Assembly: GCF_021025955.1 (NCBI RefSeq)
Contig: NZ_JAJNCL010000002.1
Span: forward strand, 609,626 to 673,625
Direction: 5' to 3'
DNA from: Rhodococcus qingshengii
GTDB taxonomy: Bacteria > Actinomycetota > Actinomycetes > Mycobacteriales > Mycobacteriaceae
DNA length: 64,000 nucleotides
Shown here: one piece after another, positions 26,998-36,519 of the stretch
Position numbering within the stretch: position 1 is the stretch's first letter
How the letters are laid out: every line of letters starts with the position of its first letter
Position numbers and translations under genes: made by a program
The notes under the pieces: model-generated
Databases searched by the model: none
What the model saw: the letters and a program-made list of their open reading frames with translations, nothing else
Told to the model about the DNA's origin: nothing

Positions 26998-28296
26998 TCA
27001 GGTTTTGAAGGTTGTGTTCGCGGGCCGCGGGTGCTGCCCGGGGTCGATCGAGGGTGGTGGGATGAACCAGGGTTTGTTGTCGACGCCGATTCGGATTTCC
27101 CATTTTCCGACGAACCCGGATTTCCGGTGCATCAGCCGGTGGTGCGAGCGGCACAGCAGGACAAGGTTGTTCATCACCGTCGGGCCACCGTTGGCCCAGT
27201 GCCTAATGTGGTGCGCATCAGTCCAGGCGGGCACGCATGAACAGCCGGGGAAGGCGCAGCCTTTGTCTCGGGCGATCAGGGCGACTCGTTGTTCGGCGGT
27301 GACCAACCTCTTTCCTGGTCTCGCATCGAGCGGCGCTCCGTGATCGTCGAGCAGGACGGTCGACAGGAAGCAGTCACACCCGAGAAGCCTGGTCTGCGAG
27401 ACCGACAGCGGCCCGAGCCAGGGCATGTGCCCAACATCGAGATTCGACACAGCCACTCCACCATCAGTTGGTGTTGCGGCGCAATCGCGGTGCTCGGCCA
27501 GATCGCGGGCGTTGATGTGTACGTTCACGTGCGGGCGTTGACCACCATCTGTGCCGGTTTTGGCGCAGTCGAGATAGCGGCGGATCAGTTCGGTGAACCC
27601 GTCCGCGGTCCGTTTCGCCGCCGACCGGGCATCGGGAGTTCCGTCCGGTGCTGGGGTGGGCATCGTCAGGTTCGACAGGGCCGATAACAGCATTTCGCCG
27701 GTGAGGGCATCGAAATCACCGCGCACCACCACCCGACCGTTCAAGGTCGAGGCGATGCGGAGCTCGTTGCGATCGACGTCTTCGGCGGGTGGAATCTCAT
27801 CGGATTCGAACAACCGCTCCAACGTCGCGATCACGTGCCGCACCTTCGTCGTCGTCGCTTCCACCCCCGACGCAGCCGCGAGCAACAGGTCGATGCACTT
27901 CGGTAGCGCTTCCTCAGGCATGCCTTTAGGTGGGGATTCACAGAACGAGACGATCAGCGCGGCGTGCTCGAAGGAGCAATCCCCGCAATCGAATCTCGCT
28001 GCCACTGCCGGAAACGGCCGCAACGCCGCACCCAGCGCGGCGATCTTCTTCCCGTCCCGAACCTGCAGCATCGTGTTCGCCGCCAACCACGAACCGACAC
28101 CGCGGCTGGCAATCACCTGATCATCGGAACGCAACGAGAGTTCGTCCACCACAGCCACCCGCACGGCTTCGAGACGCAGAATCTCCGCACTCGCCGACAC
28201 CGCAGCCTCTCGCAACTCAGCAGCAGACAACCGCCACAGACGTCCACGTAACCCCACCGCAGAACCAGACACCACGTCCGACAACAAGGCAGTCAT
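26998..28296 (-). CDS. DUF222 / HNH endonuclease domain protein (13E12 family)
   Basis: A 432-residue member of the actinobacterial 13E12/REP family. The large N-terminal DUF222 domain is followed by a C-terminal HNH nuclease motif: CAFPGCSCVPAWTDAHHIRHW, then NNLVLLCRSHHRLMH. Such genes occur in many copies in Corynebacteriales; a role linked to DNA damage or mobile DNA has been suggested but not settled. ATG 28296 is chosen over 28335, because the latter lies inside the SOS box. The LexA-type box 31 bases upstream predicts induction by DNA damage. Confidence 0.88.
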   Translation of the reverse strand: MTALLSDVVSGSAVGLRGRLWRLSAAELREAAVSASAEILRLEAVRVAVVDELSLRSDDQVIASRGVGSWLAANTMLQVRDGKKIAALGAALRPFPAVAARFDCGDCSFEHAALIVSFCESPPKGMPEEALPKCIDLLLAAASGVEATTTKVRHVIATLERLFESDEIPPAEDVDRNELRIASTLNGRVVVRGDFDALTGEMLLSALSNLTMPTPAPDGTPDARSAAKRTADGFTELIRRYLDCAKTGTDGGQRPHVNVHINARDLAEHRDCAATPTDGGVAVSNLDVGHMPWLGPLSVSQTRLLGCDCFLSTVLLDDHGAPLDARPGKRLVTAEQRVALIARDKGCAFPGCSCVPAWTDAHHIRHWANGGPTVMNNLVLLCRSHHRLMHRKSGFVGKWEIRIGVDNKPWFIPPPSIDPGQHPRPANTTFKT

Positions 28297-28327
28297 TGAA
28301 TCCCCCGATCCCCTACTCAAAGTGTAC

Positions 28328-28343
28328 TCGAACATGCGTTCGA
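28328..28343. promoter_or_regulatory. LexA SOS box
   Basis: TCGAACATGCGTTCGA is a perfect match to the mycobacterial/rhodococcal LexA site TCGAAC-N4-GTTCGA and is itself a perfect palindrome apart from the central bases. It lies 31 bases upstream of the DUF222/HNH start codon. Confidence 0.88.
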
Positions 28344-28360
28344 GTCAAGAGTTTCTCGAG

Positions 28361-29035
28361 TCAATCCACCGAGCGTCCCGGAACCACCACACCGCATTGA
28401 TAGGCGAGAACCACCAGTTGCGCGCGGTCACGGACATCCAGTTTCGTCATCGCCCGGTTCACATGTGTTTTTGCCGTGACCGCGCTGATCACCAATTCCG
28501 CGGCGATTTCGTCATTGGACATCCCGAGGGCAACGAGGGCTACCACTTCGAGTTCGCGTGGGGTCAATTGACCGAAAATCCCAGAAGTCGAGTCAGCCCG
28601 CGACGGAGTGGAAAGGAATCGAGAAATCAACGCACTGGTCGCAATCGGCGACAACAATGAGTTCCCACCTGCGACAGTCCGAACAGCATCGAGTAGATCC
28701 TCAGCTCGGATTCCTTTGCCGATGAAGCCGCTCGCTCCCGCCCGGATCGCCTGTGCCACATGCTCATCCACTTCGAAGGTCGTCAAGATCAAGACGTGTA
28801 CGTTGGTCAAATCCGGATGATCGGCGATCATGGCGGTCGCTTCGACTCCGCTGGTGCCCGGCATGCGAATGTCCATCAGTACAACGTCGGGACGGTGCTC
28901 GCGCGCCGCCTGGAATGCCTGCTCTCCGTCTGCCGCCTCGGCGACCACCTCCATGTCGTCTTCCGAACCGATCAGCAGCGCGAGCGTTTGACGGAAGAGC
29001 GCCTGATCGTCTGCCACTACCACCCGAATACTCAC
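28361..29035 (-). CDS. Two-component response regulator (NarL/LuxR type)
   Basis: A 224-residue regulator. The receiver domain has the phospho-accepting Asp55 in VVLMDIRMPG and the acidic pocket VADDQ. The C-terminal LuxR helix-turn-helix is LTPRELEVVALVALGMSNDEIAAELVIS...TAKTHVNRAMTKL. The GTG start at 29035 overlaps the stop of the kinase gene by four bases, so the pair is translated together. Its target is probably the MMPL exporter gene at the head of the same transcript. Confidence 0.93.
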   Translation of the reverse strand: MSIRVVVADDQALFRQTLALLIGSEDDMEVVAEAADGEQAFQAAREHRPDVVLMDIRMPGTSGVEATAMIADHPDLTNVHVLILTTFEVDEHVAQAIRAGASGFIGKGIRAEDLLDAVRTVAGGNSLLSPIATSALISRFLSTPSRADSTSGIFGQLTPRELEVVALVALGMSNDEIAAELVISAVTAKTHVNRAMTKLDVRDRAQLVVLAYQCGVVVPGRSVD

Positions 29036-30234
29036 GACTCCTCACGCTCCGAACCGCTGGACACCGAGACAAGCGGTAGTTGGGCGTCCACACGAAATCC
29101 CCCGTCCGCGCGGAATCCTGCTGACACTTCGCCTCCCATTGCCTGAGCCCTCTCCTTCATTCCCAGCAGTCCGTACCCGGGTGGCGAGGTCGAAGGCACT
29201 GCTGTTCCGGAGTTTTCGACTGTCAGCACCAGAATCTCAGCTTCGTACGACAACGACACGGTGACGGCTCCTGGCAGTGCATGCTTGCTCGCATTCACGA
29301 GTGCTTCCTGGATAATTCGGTACGCCGTGAGATCTACTGCGGGCCCGAGCGGGCGCACAGAACCCACAGCGCGCACCTCGATTTCCATTCCTGCACTGAC
29401 GAATTGATCCACCAGTGCCGGTAGATCCGAAAGCCCCGGAGCCGGCTTCATCGAGCGATCACCGTCCTGAGCATCACGGAGAACTCCGACCGTGGCCCGA
29501 ATTTCATCGAGCGCCGCCTTGGACGTTTCCTCCACTCCGCGTAGTGCAGTCGTCGCCTTCTCCGGGTCTTTCCCGATCAAGTGCGATGCGACCCCGACTT
29601 GCAGGTTGACCAAGGCAATGTGGTGCGCGACAACGTCGTGCAGGTCTCGCGCAATCCGCATCCTTTCTTCGACGACCCGGTGTCGGGCCTCGTCCTCGCG
29701 CATTCTTTCCGCTTGCACCGCGCGCGCCTCGACGGACTCCAGATAGGCGCGGCGAGAACGGACCTCGGCGCCGGCGAAACTTGCCATCAGCAACCAAGCC
29801 AACAACCCCAGTGCCTCCTGCAGGAGATTGTTCCCCACTCCAAGAAAGATCGTGACAAGCATCAGCGAGCTGACTGTGCTCGCCGCTGCGAAGAAGGTCC
29901 TCCGGCGGTCACTCGTGCTGGCAACGTAATAGAGGCACACCATCGCGGCGGAACCTGTGCCGGCATTCGGCGGCGCAGACAGTGCAATCATCAATACGCC
30001 GAGAAGTACTGCCACCGCCAGTGCGGAGAACGGATAGCGCCTTCGGAACACGATGGTTGCCGCTGCGATCGCTGTTACAAGGACTCCCACCACTGTTACT
30101 TCGCGGGTGTCATTGCCATCGAGCGCGATGCGGTGCGCCGTCCACGTGGCAAGGAGCACGAGGATCGTAAGTGCCAGGTCGATGGTGCGCGGGTGTTCCG
30201 CACACCATCGACCCCACGTCGATGTCGAAGTCAT
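29032..30234 (-). CDS. Two-component sensor histidine kinase (HisKA_3)
   Basis: A 400-residue kinase. About four to six membrane segments occupy residues 18-155, followed by a coiled region and the dimerisation box RIARDLHDVVAHHIALVN with phospho-His199. The C-terminal ATPase domain shows the N-box QEALVNASKHA and the G-box PGYGLLGMKERAQAMGG. Little is exposed outside the membrane, so it may sense a membrane-borne signal (intramembrane-sensing design is an inference). It lies 18 bases after the MMPL gene. Confidence 0.92.
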   Translation of the reverse strand: MTSTSTWGRWCAEHPRTIDLALTILVLLATWTAHRIALDGNDTREVTVVGVLVTAIAAATIVFRRRYPFSALAVAVLLGVLMIALSAPPNAGTGSAAMVCLYYVASTSDRRRTFFAAASTVSSLMLVTIFLGVGNNLLQEALGLLAWLLMASFAGAEVRSRRAYLESVEARAVQAERMREDEARHRVVEERMRIARDLHDVVAHHIALVNLQVGVASHLIGKDPEKATTALRGVEETSKAALDEIRATVGVLRDAQDGDRSMKPAPGLSDLPALVDQFVSAGMEIEVRAVGSVRPLGPAVDLTAYRIIQEALVNASKHALPGAVTVSLSYEAEILVLTVENSGTAVPSTSPPGYGLLGMKERAQAMGGEVSAGFRADGGFRVDAQLPLVSVSSGSEREES

Positions 30235-30252
30235 CGATCTACCGTATCCGGG

Positions 30253-32469
30253 TCACACCGACAACTTGTCGCTCGTCGGTTCATTGGATTCCTTCGAATC
30301 TGCGAGTAGCGCTGTCAACTGCTCCCCCTCGACATCCACGTTCGGAACCAACCGGTCCAGCCATGAGGGGAACCACCATGCCTTCGAACCCAACAGGGAC
30401 ATGACGGCCGGCACGACGGTCATACGAATCACGAAGGCGTCGAACAGAACCGCGAACGAGAGTCCGAGTCCGATCTGCATGATGAAGGCGTCGCCACCGA
30501 AGATGAAGCCCGCGAAAACGGCGATCATGATCAGCGCCGCGGCCGTGACAACTCGGGCGCCCTGGTCAAAGCCCTTCACGACTGCTTCGTCCGGTCCGTC
30601 ACCGTGGACGAACGCTTCACGCATTCTGGTCACCAGGAACACCTGGTAGTCCATCGCCAACCCGAAGACGATGCCGATCATGAAGATGGGCAACATCGCC
30701 ACAATTGATCCGGTTTGGCCTTCGATTCCGAGAATGCCTGCGAACCAACCCCACTGGAAGATCGCGACCAGCACACCGAACGTCGCACCGATCGAGAGCA
30801 GAAATCCGAGAGTTGCCTTGAGCGGTACCAAGATCGAGCGGAACACCAACATCAGGAGGATGAAGGCGAGGCCGACGACCAATGCGAGGTAGGGAACCAG
30901 GGCATCGGCCAGGCGGTCCGAGACGTCGATCGTCAACGCTGTTTGACCGGTGACCGACATCGTGGCTCCGGTCTCATCCGTCAGTGATCCGGCGACCTCA
31001 CGTATATCTGCAACGAGTGCCTTTGTTGCCTCGGTTTCCGGGCCGCTCGAGGGAACCACCGTGATGACTGCTGTGTCCCCGGCCTGATTGAGTGCTGGCG
31101 GCGTCACTGCCGCTATGTCAGGCAGAGCACCGAGCTTTTCCTGGGCGCCGCTCAATGCCGCGGCCGGATTTGTGGCGTCGGCAACGTCGACGACCACCAT
31201 GAGCGGACCGCTGAACCCGGCACCGAACCCCTCGGAGAGTCGGCCGGTAGCCCTGGCGGCAGTGGTGTCGGGCACTGGTGGGCTCGCCAAACTCAGGTTG
31301 ATTCCGAAGGTGGGGATCGCCAGCAATCCCAGCCCGAGGACAGACGCGAGCAAAACCGGAACTCGACGCCGGATCACGAACTTGGCCCATCGCGAGCCTG
31401 CGCCTTCCTTCGTCTTGCGATGCGTCAACTGACCACCGGACGCAAGCAGGCGACGATCGGATCGGCTCAGAACGCGCGATTCAGCAAATCCCAGCGTGGC
31501 GGGCAGCAGAGTCAGTGAAATCACCACTGCAACAGCAACTGCGAACGCCGCAGCCAGGCCCATACTCGTCAGGAACGGGATGTTCACGACGAACAGTCCT
31601 GCCAATGCGATGAGCACGGTCAACCCCGCGAACACTACGGCCGAACCTGCCGTCCCCGCTGCGCGGCCAGCGGCAATTTCCGGATCATGTCCGTCACGTA
31701 GTTCGGAGCGGTAGCGCGAGACGATGAACAGCGAATAGTCGATCGCCACGGCGAGCCCTAGCATCATTGCCAGGACGGTTGTGCTCGAACCCAATTCGAT
31801 GAAACCAGTTGCGATAGTGATCGTGCAGATCGCAATGCCGATGCCGATCAACGCGCTGATCAACGGAAGCCCTGCCGCCACCAACGAACCGAAGGTGACC
31901 GTCAGCACCACCGCGGCGATCGCGACGCCGATCACTTCTCCCATCGATTCGGCGCTGCTTTCCATCAGTACGTTGCCGGCAACATCGACTGCAAGTCCTG
32001 AATCCGAGGCGTCGTGGACGGCAGACTCGAGCAGTTCTTTTGAACTGTCCGGCAAATCCATCGAGTCGGCGGTATAGGAGACCTGCATGTATCCGATCGC
32101 CCCAGTCGGCGACACTCCACCGGATGCATACGGATCCGATACCGCCGCAACCTCGGGGTCCTTCCCGAGCGCAGAGACCAATTCACTGACGGATTGTCGA
32201 ATCGCCGGATCGGCGAGCGTCGTGCCCGCGGGAGATTCGAAGACTATGCGAGCACTGGCTCCACCTGTGGACGATTCCGGGAACCGTTCGGCCAGAAGGT
32301 CCTGTGCCGCTTGCGATTCGGTGCCCGGAATCGACAACGTATTGACGGTCGGACCGGACAGCGTTGCTGCGCCTACGCCGCCCGCCACCAGCAGGACGAC
32401 CCAGAAGCCCACCATTGCCCAACGGCGCCGAAACGCGAGTCGCGAGAGTTTGTACAGGAATATCGACAT
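30253..32469 (-). CDS. MMPL-family RND exporter
   Basis: A 738-residue transporter with two repeats, each of a large periplasmic loop and about six membrane helices. The GxxxDY-type segment reads LGLAVAIDYSLFIVSRYR in the first repeat and FGLAMDYQVFLVTRMRE in the second, as in MmpL proteins that export lipids or drugs by proton motive force. ATG 32469 is used. It is the first gene of a three-gene unit with the kinase and regulator, suggesting an envelope-stress or drug-responsive exporter. Confidence 0.92.
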   Translation of the reverse strand: MSIFLYKLSRLAFRRRWAMVGFWVVLLVAGGVGAATLSGPTVNTLSIPGTESQAAQDLLAERFPESSTGGASARIVFESPAGTTLADPAIRQSVSELVSALGKDPEVAAVSDPYASGGVSPTGAIGYMQVSYTADSMDLPDSSKELLESAVHDASDSGLAVDVAGNVLMESSAESMGEVIGVAIAAVVLTVTFGSLVAAGLPLISALIGIGIAICTITIATGFIELGSSTTVLAMMLGLAVAIDYSLFIVSRYRSELRDGHDPEIAAGRAAGTAGSAVVFAGLTVLIALAGLFVVNIPFLTSMGLAAAFAVAVAVVISLTLLPATLGFAESRVLSRSDRRLLASGGQLTHRKTKEGAGSRWAKFVIRRRVPVLLASVLGLGLLAIPTFGINLSLASPPVPDTTAARATGRLSEGFGAGFSGPLMVVVDVADATNPAAALSGAQEKLGALPDIAAVTPPALNQAGDTAVITVVPSSGPETEATKALVADIREVAGSLTDETGATMSVTGQTALTIDVSDRLADALVPYLALVVGLAFILLMLVFRSILVPLKATLGFLLSIGATFGVLVAIFQWGWFAGILGIEGQTGSIVAMLPIFMIGIVFGLAMDYQVFLVTRMREAFVHGDGPDEAVVKGFDQGARVVTAAALIMIAVFAGFIFGGDAFIMQIGLGLSFAVLFDAFVIRMTVVPAVMSLLGSKAWWFPSWLDRLVPNVDVEGEQLTALLADSKESNEPTSDKLSV

Positions 32470-32527
32470 GCGTATCACTGTGCCGATACACGGCCCCGTC
32501 GCACATCGTGCACAGGTAGGCAGTTCG

Positions 32528-32549
32528 ACGTACTGCGCTCGCAGTACGT
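32528..32549. promoter_or_regulatory. 22-bp palindrome upstream of the MMPL gene
   Basis: ACGTACTGCG (32528-32537) and CGCAGTACGT (32540-32549) are exact inverted repeats separated by CT. It lies 59 bases upstream of the MMPL start and 17 bases downstream of the PfkB stop. It could be an operator for the response regulator or a TetR-type repressor; without a T run it is unlikely to be a terminator. Confidence 0.55.
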
Positions 32550-32565
32550 GCGGTGGCCCTCAGTG

Positions 32566-33483
32566 CTAGCCGAGCATGCCTAACTCCTCTGACCACGGAG
32601 GATCCGCCCCGGGACGTGACACCGTAACGGCTGCCGCGCGTGCGGCAAAAGCCAACGCAGCCGTCCAATCTGCCTCGGAAAACGCACGCACAACGGCGGC
32701 GTCGAGTGCGTTGTGACGATCGAGGTAGGCCAACAGGGCTCCGTGTACCGTGTCGCCTGCACCAATCGTGTCCGCGACGTCGACTGCGGGCGCCGCCACC
32801 GAGACGTCCAATTCGCTGGTAATCAACCGCAACCCATCACCGCCACTGGTGAGCAGGACGGCGCCGACGCCTTCGTCCAGCCACTCGGCGCCGTCGACCG
32901 AACCCAACCATGTGGCGTCGTCGTCGCTCACTTTGAGAATATCGATGGCGGGTAACCACGAACGAAACCGTCGTCGATATGCTTCCGGGTCGGCGATCAC
33001 CGCCGGACGAATGTTGGGATCCACCATGGTGAGTCGACCGCGGGCGTGTGCTTCGTGCAGCAGAGCTTCGTAGGCAGAGGCACCGGGCTCGAGCACCAGC
33101 GACAGCGTTCCGAACGAGAACGCCCGAGCAGAGGGAAGTTTCGGCAGCGCAAACTGTCGATCCGCCGTTCCCTCGAGGTAGAAGGAGTACCGCGCTCCCC
33201 CGTCCGCAGCAAGATTCACGACGGCCAGAGTTGTCGGCTCGGGCCCGCGTTCGACTCCGGTTGTGTCGACGTTCGACGCGGCCAGCGAGTCGATCATCCG
33301 ATCTCCGAACGCGTCGGTGGACAAGCGAGAGACGAATCCCACGTCAGAGCCGAGTCGACCCAATGCGATAGCAACGTTGAACGGACCACCGCCCAATTTG
33401 GGAGAGAAGTTGTCCCCCATCGGTACCAGATCGACCAGTCCCTCACCACACACCACGACGGATCGTTCGCGTGTATCACTCAT
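32566..33483 (-). CDS. PfkB-family sugar kinase (fructokinase-like)
   Basis: A 305-residue ribokinase-family enzyme that phosphorylates a sugar with ATP. The N-terminal GEGLVDLVP and GGGPFNVAIALGRLG bind the sugar, and the C-terminal signature DTIGAGDTVHGALLAYL carries the catalytic Asp. As the last gene of the polyol importer operon, and because mannitol and sorbitol dehydrogenases would yield fructose, fructose is the likely substrate (inference). Confidence 0.88.
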   Translation of the reverse strand: MSDTRERSVVVCGEGLVDLVPMGDNFSPKLGGGPFNVAIALGRLGSDVGFVSRLSTDAFGDRMIDSLAASNVDTTGVERGPEPTTLAVVNLAADGGARYSFYLEGTADRQFALPKLPSARAFSFGTLSLVLEPGASAYEALLHEAHARGRLTMVDPNIRPAVIADPEAYRRRFRSWLPAIDILKVSDDDATWLGSVDGAEWLDEGVGAVLLTSGGDGLRLITSELDVSVAAPAVDVADTIGAGDTVHGALLAYLDRHNALDAAVVRAFSEADWTAALAFAARAAAVTVSRPGADPPWSEELGMLG

Positions 33484-33526
33484 CGGTAGACCCTAACCTT
33501 CCTGCCAATCGAAGATGGATGTGACC

Positions 33527-33558
33527 TGCTCGGCACGAACGAATTAGGGTGCCGAGCA
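33527..33558 (-). other. Hairpin between the ABC ATPase and kinase genes
   Basis: TGCTCGGCAC (33527-33536) pairs with GTGCCGAGCA (33549-33558) around a 12-nt loop, with no T run. It may lower expression of the kinase relative to the importer or stabilise the upstream mRNA. Confidence 0.5.
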
Positions 33559-33579
33559 AGCCACGATTGTGGAGGGGGT

Positions 33580-34674
33580 TCAGCTACCCACGCGCTCGCC
33601 TGTCGTGGGGTCGAAGAGGTGCACCGGACCGTCCACCCGCTCGAAACCGAGCGTCTGGCCGTACTGCAACTTCGATCGCCCGCCGGTGCGTGCGACGAGC
33701 GAAATCGGATCGGCTTCCGTGCCGGGTACGTGCGCGTAGATGTACGACTCGTTGCCCAGTTCCTCTACCAGATCGATCTGAGCTGCGATTCCGTCTCCGG
33801 CCGCAACCACCTGGAATTGTTCAGGCCGAATTCCCACGGTGACCGAACTCAGACCGGCTGCGGCGATTGCCGTCATCTGCTCGCGGTCCAGCGGAACTTC
33901 GACGGCGCCGAAGCGGACGCCACCCGAACTGACCGGCGCGGTCACCAAGTTCATTCCAGGAGATCCGATGAATCCGGCAACAAACACATTGGCCGGCCGA
34001 TCGTAAAGTTCGGTCGGAGAAGCGAACTGCTGTAACTTACCGCCCTTGAGCACGGCCACGCGATCACCCATGGTCATCGCTTCCACCTGATCGTGCGTGA
34101 CGTAGACGGTGGTGGTTCCGAGTCGTCGCTGCAATGCCGCGATCTGCGTGCGAGTCTGGACGCGCAGCTTGGCGTCGAGGTTGGAAAGCGGCTCGTCCAT
34201 GCAGAACACTTGCGGTTCACGAACGATGGCGCGGCCCATCGCAACTCGCTGCCGCTGACCACCGGAAAGCTTGGCCGGCTTGCGGTCGAGATACTCCGTC
34301 AAGTCCAGAAGTTTGGCCGCTTCGGCAACTTTCTTCTTTCGCTCCTCGAGGGGTACACCGCGCATCTTCAGCGCGAACCCCATGTTCTCACCGACGGTTT
34401 TGTTGGGGTAAAGCGCATAGTTCTGGAAGACCATCGCGATGTCACGGTCCTTCGACGGGACATCGGTCATGTCCTTGCCGTTGATGGTGATCGCGCCCGA
34501 ATCGATGTCCTCGAGCCCCGCCAACATGCGTAGTGCTGTGGACTTTCCGGAACCTGACGGACCGACGAGCACGATGAACTCACCGTCGTTGATGTCGAGA
34601 TCGAGTGAATCGACAGCGAGAGTCCCGGCACCTTCGTAGATGCAAGACGCTTTCTGGTACGAGATTTCAGCCAT
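33580..34674 (-). CDS. Sugar ABC transporter ATP-binding protein (UgpC/MsiK type)
   Basis: A 364-residue ATPase. Walker A is GPSGSGKSTALRMLAG, the signature motif is LSGGQRQRVAMGRAIVREP, Walker B is VFCMDEPLSNLD, and the switch His is in YVTHDQVEAM. The C-terminal ~130 residues form the regulatory OB-fold domain of MalK/UgpC proteins. ATG 34674 gives the family N-terminus (MAEISYQKAS). It energises the two permeases encoded just upstream. Confidence 0.93.
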   Translation of the reverse strand: MAEISYQKASCIYEGAGTLAVDSLDLDINDGEFIVLVGPSGSGKSTALRMLAGLEDIDSGAITINGKDMTDVPSKDRDIAMVFQNYALYPNKTVGENMGFALKMRGVPLEERKKKVAEAAKLLDLTEYLDRKPAKLSGGQRQRVAMGRAIVREPQVFCMDEPLSNLDAKLRVQTRTQIAALQRRLGTTTVYVTHDQVEAMTMGDRVAVLKGGKLQQFASPTELYDRPANVFVAGFIGSPGMNLVTAPVSSGGVRFGAVEVPLDREQMTAIAAAGLSSVTVGIRPEQFQVVAAGDGIAAQIDLVEELGNESYIYAHVPGTEADPISLVARTGGRSKLQYGQTLGFERVDGPVHLFDPTTGERVGS

Positions 34675-34702
34675 GACGAACTCCTGAGAAGGGTGAGGAG
34701 AA

Positions 34703-35569
34703 TTATTTGATTGCACCGAAGGACAGGCCGCGCACCAGTTTGTTCTGGGCGAACCAACCGGCCAGGATGACGGGCAATGCCGCCATGGTCGCTGCCGCGG
34801 AGAGCCGAGCCCAGTACAGGCCCTCGCCGGTGATAAACCCGACCAGGAAGACCGGAATCGTCTGCGCTTGAACAGCTGTCAGGTTGACGGCGAAGAAGAA
34901 TTCGTTCCACGAGAAGATCACGCAGATCAGCGCAGTTGCAGCAATTCCTGGCGAGATCAGCGGGAGGATCACCTCGCGAACCGAAGTCCACAAACTCGCG
35001 CCGTCCATGCTGGCGGCTTCGAGAAGTTCTCCGGGGACTTCGAGAAAGAACGAACGCATCATCCACACTGCGATCGGCAGATTCATCGATGTGTACAAGA
35101 TGACCAGCGCCCAGATGTTGTCGAGCAATCCGATGTCGTTGACGATCACGTACAGCGGCACGATTGCGGCGACGACGGGGAGCATCTTGGTACTGATGAA
35201 GAAGAACAGAACATCCTGAGTCTTGGCGACCGGGCGAAGCGACAATGCAAACGCAGCCGGAACACCAAGAAGCAGAACAAGAATCGTCGACATGGCCGTT
35301 GCAAATGCAGAGTTTGCCAGCGTCGTGCCGAGACCGGAGTCGAGGACGGCACGGAACTGTTCGAGGGTGGGAGTGAAGAACAGCTTCGGCGGATCCGTGT
35401 AGGCGTCTGCCTCGGTCTTGAACGCGGTCAGGACCATCCAGAAGACCGGGAAGAAGAACCCGAGAGCGGCGATCCACGCCACAACCGACCATGGACTGAA
35501 CTTGCTGCCCTTCTTTTTCTTGACGACGGGCTTGTCGGCCGTCGCGCTTGTCGTCTCTACGGCAGTCAT
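34703..35569 (-). CDS. Sugar-alcohol ABC transporter permease (MalG type)
   Basis: A 288-residue inner-membrane permease with six helices and the EAA loop LLEAASMDGASLWTSVREVILPLISPG. ATG 35569 overlaps the stop of the other permease gene (TCA/ATG overlap); a GTG one codon upstream is also possible. It forms the membrane channel with the permease encoded upstream. Confidence 0.92.
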   Translation of the reverse strand: MTAVETTSATADKPVVKKKKGSKFSPWSVVAWIAALGFFFPVFWMVLTAFKTEADAYTDPPKLFFTPTLEQFRAVLDSGLGTTLANSAFATAMSTILVLLLGVPAAFALSLRPVAKTQDVLFFFISTKMLPVVAAIVPLYVIVNDIGLLDNIWALVILYTSMNLPIAVWMMRSFFLEVPGELLEAASMDGASLWTSVREVILPLISPGIAATALICVIFSWNEFFFAVNLTAVQAQTIPVFLVGFITGEGLYWARLSAAATMAALPVILAGWFAQNKLVRGLSFGAIK

Positions 35570-36519
35570 CACGCCGCCTCCTCGTTGCCGGTGAAGCTCT
35601 TGAAGATCAGTCGAAGCGCAAGTGTCGACACGATGATCGTCGCGATCACTGTCACGACACCCATCGCCGCAGCTTGACCCACGTCGAAGCCGAGGAACGC
35701 GCGCTGGTAGATGTAGAACGGCAGGTTCGAGCTGGCCACGCCGGGCCCACCCGAGGTCATCATGTACACCGCGTCAAAGGTGTTCACGAGGTAGATCGCA
35801 CCGAGAACTGCACCGAGTTCGATGAAGCGGCGCAGGTGCGGCAACGTCAGTTCGCGGAACATCGCAAACGGCTTGGCTCCGTCCACTCGTGCGGCTTCGA
35901 GAATGTCTCGGGGCATGGACTGCAAACCGGCCAGAATGAGCAGCATCATGAAGGGCGTCCACTGCCAGATCAGATTGATCATGACCGCGGCGAGCGGAAA
36001 TTTGCTGACCCAGTCGACCTGGCCTACACCGAAAGGCTGGAGGACGAAGTTCACGATACCGAACACCGGGTCGAACATTGTTGTCTTCCACAGCAATGCG
36101 CCGGCTACGGGAGTGATGAGAAACGGCGTGATCAGCAGTGTCCGGACGATACCCCGACCAAGGAATGCACGGTCGAGTAGCAGCGCCAGCGCGAGTCCGA
36201 GGATCACGGAAACGATGACCGTACCCACGATCATGATGACCGTGTTGACCGCGACTTCCCGAAACTGACTGTCCTTGAATACATCGATGTAGTTGTCGAA
36301 CCCGTTGAAGTGCCGCGATCCCGGCCGGACAAGGTTCCAAGACTGCGTCGAGTAGTAGAGGGTGAACAGAAATGGAATCTGGGTGACGACGATCGAGAAG
36401 ATCAACGCCGGCAACAGGGGACCCCTACGACGCCAACCCTCGGCGCGGGAGATCTTCTTGTCTATACGCACCGGTGGTGCGTCGTCCACCGTAGTTCTGG
36501 GCTCGGCAACCGTAGTCAT
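35569..36519 (-). CDS. Sugar-alcohol ABC transporter permease (MalF type)
   Basis: A 316-residue permease with about six helices and the EAA loop DILEAARVDGAKPFAMFRELTLPHL. The N-terminal 30 residues are a charged cytoplasmic tail. ATG 36519 overlaps the stop of the binding-protein gene, indicating translational coupling through the operon. Confidence 0.92.
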   Translation of the reverse strand: MTTVAEPRTTVDDAPPVRIDKKISRAEGWRRRGPLLPALIFSIVVTQIPFLFTLYYSTQSWNLVRPGSRHFNGFDNYIDVFKDSQFREVAVNTVIMIVGTVIVSVILGLALALLLDRAFLGRGIVRTLLITPFLITPVAGALLWKTTMFDPVFGIVNFVLQPFGVGQVDWVSKFPLAAVMINLIWQWTPFMMLLILAGLQSMPRDILEAARVDGAKPFAMFRELTLPHLRRFIELGAVLGAIYLVNTFDAVYMMTSGGPGVASSNLPFYIYQRAFLGFDVGQAAAMGVVTVIATIIVSTLALRLIFKSFTGNEEAA

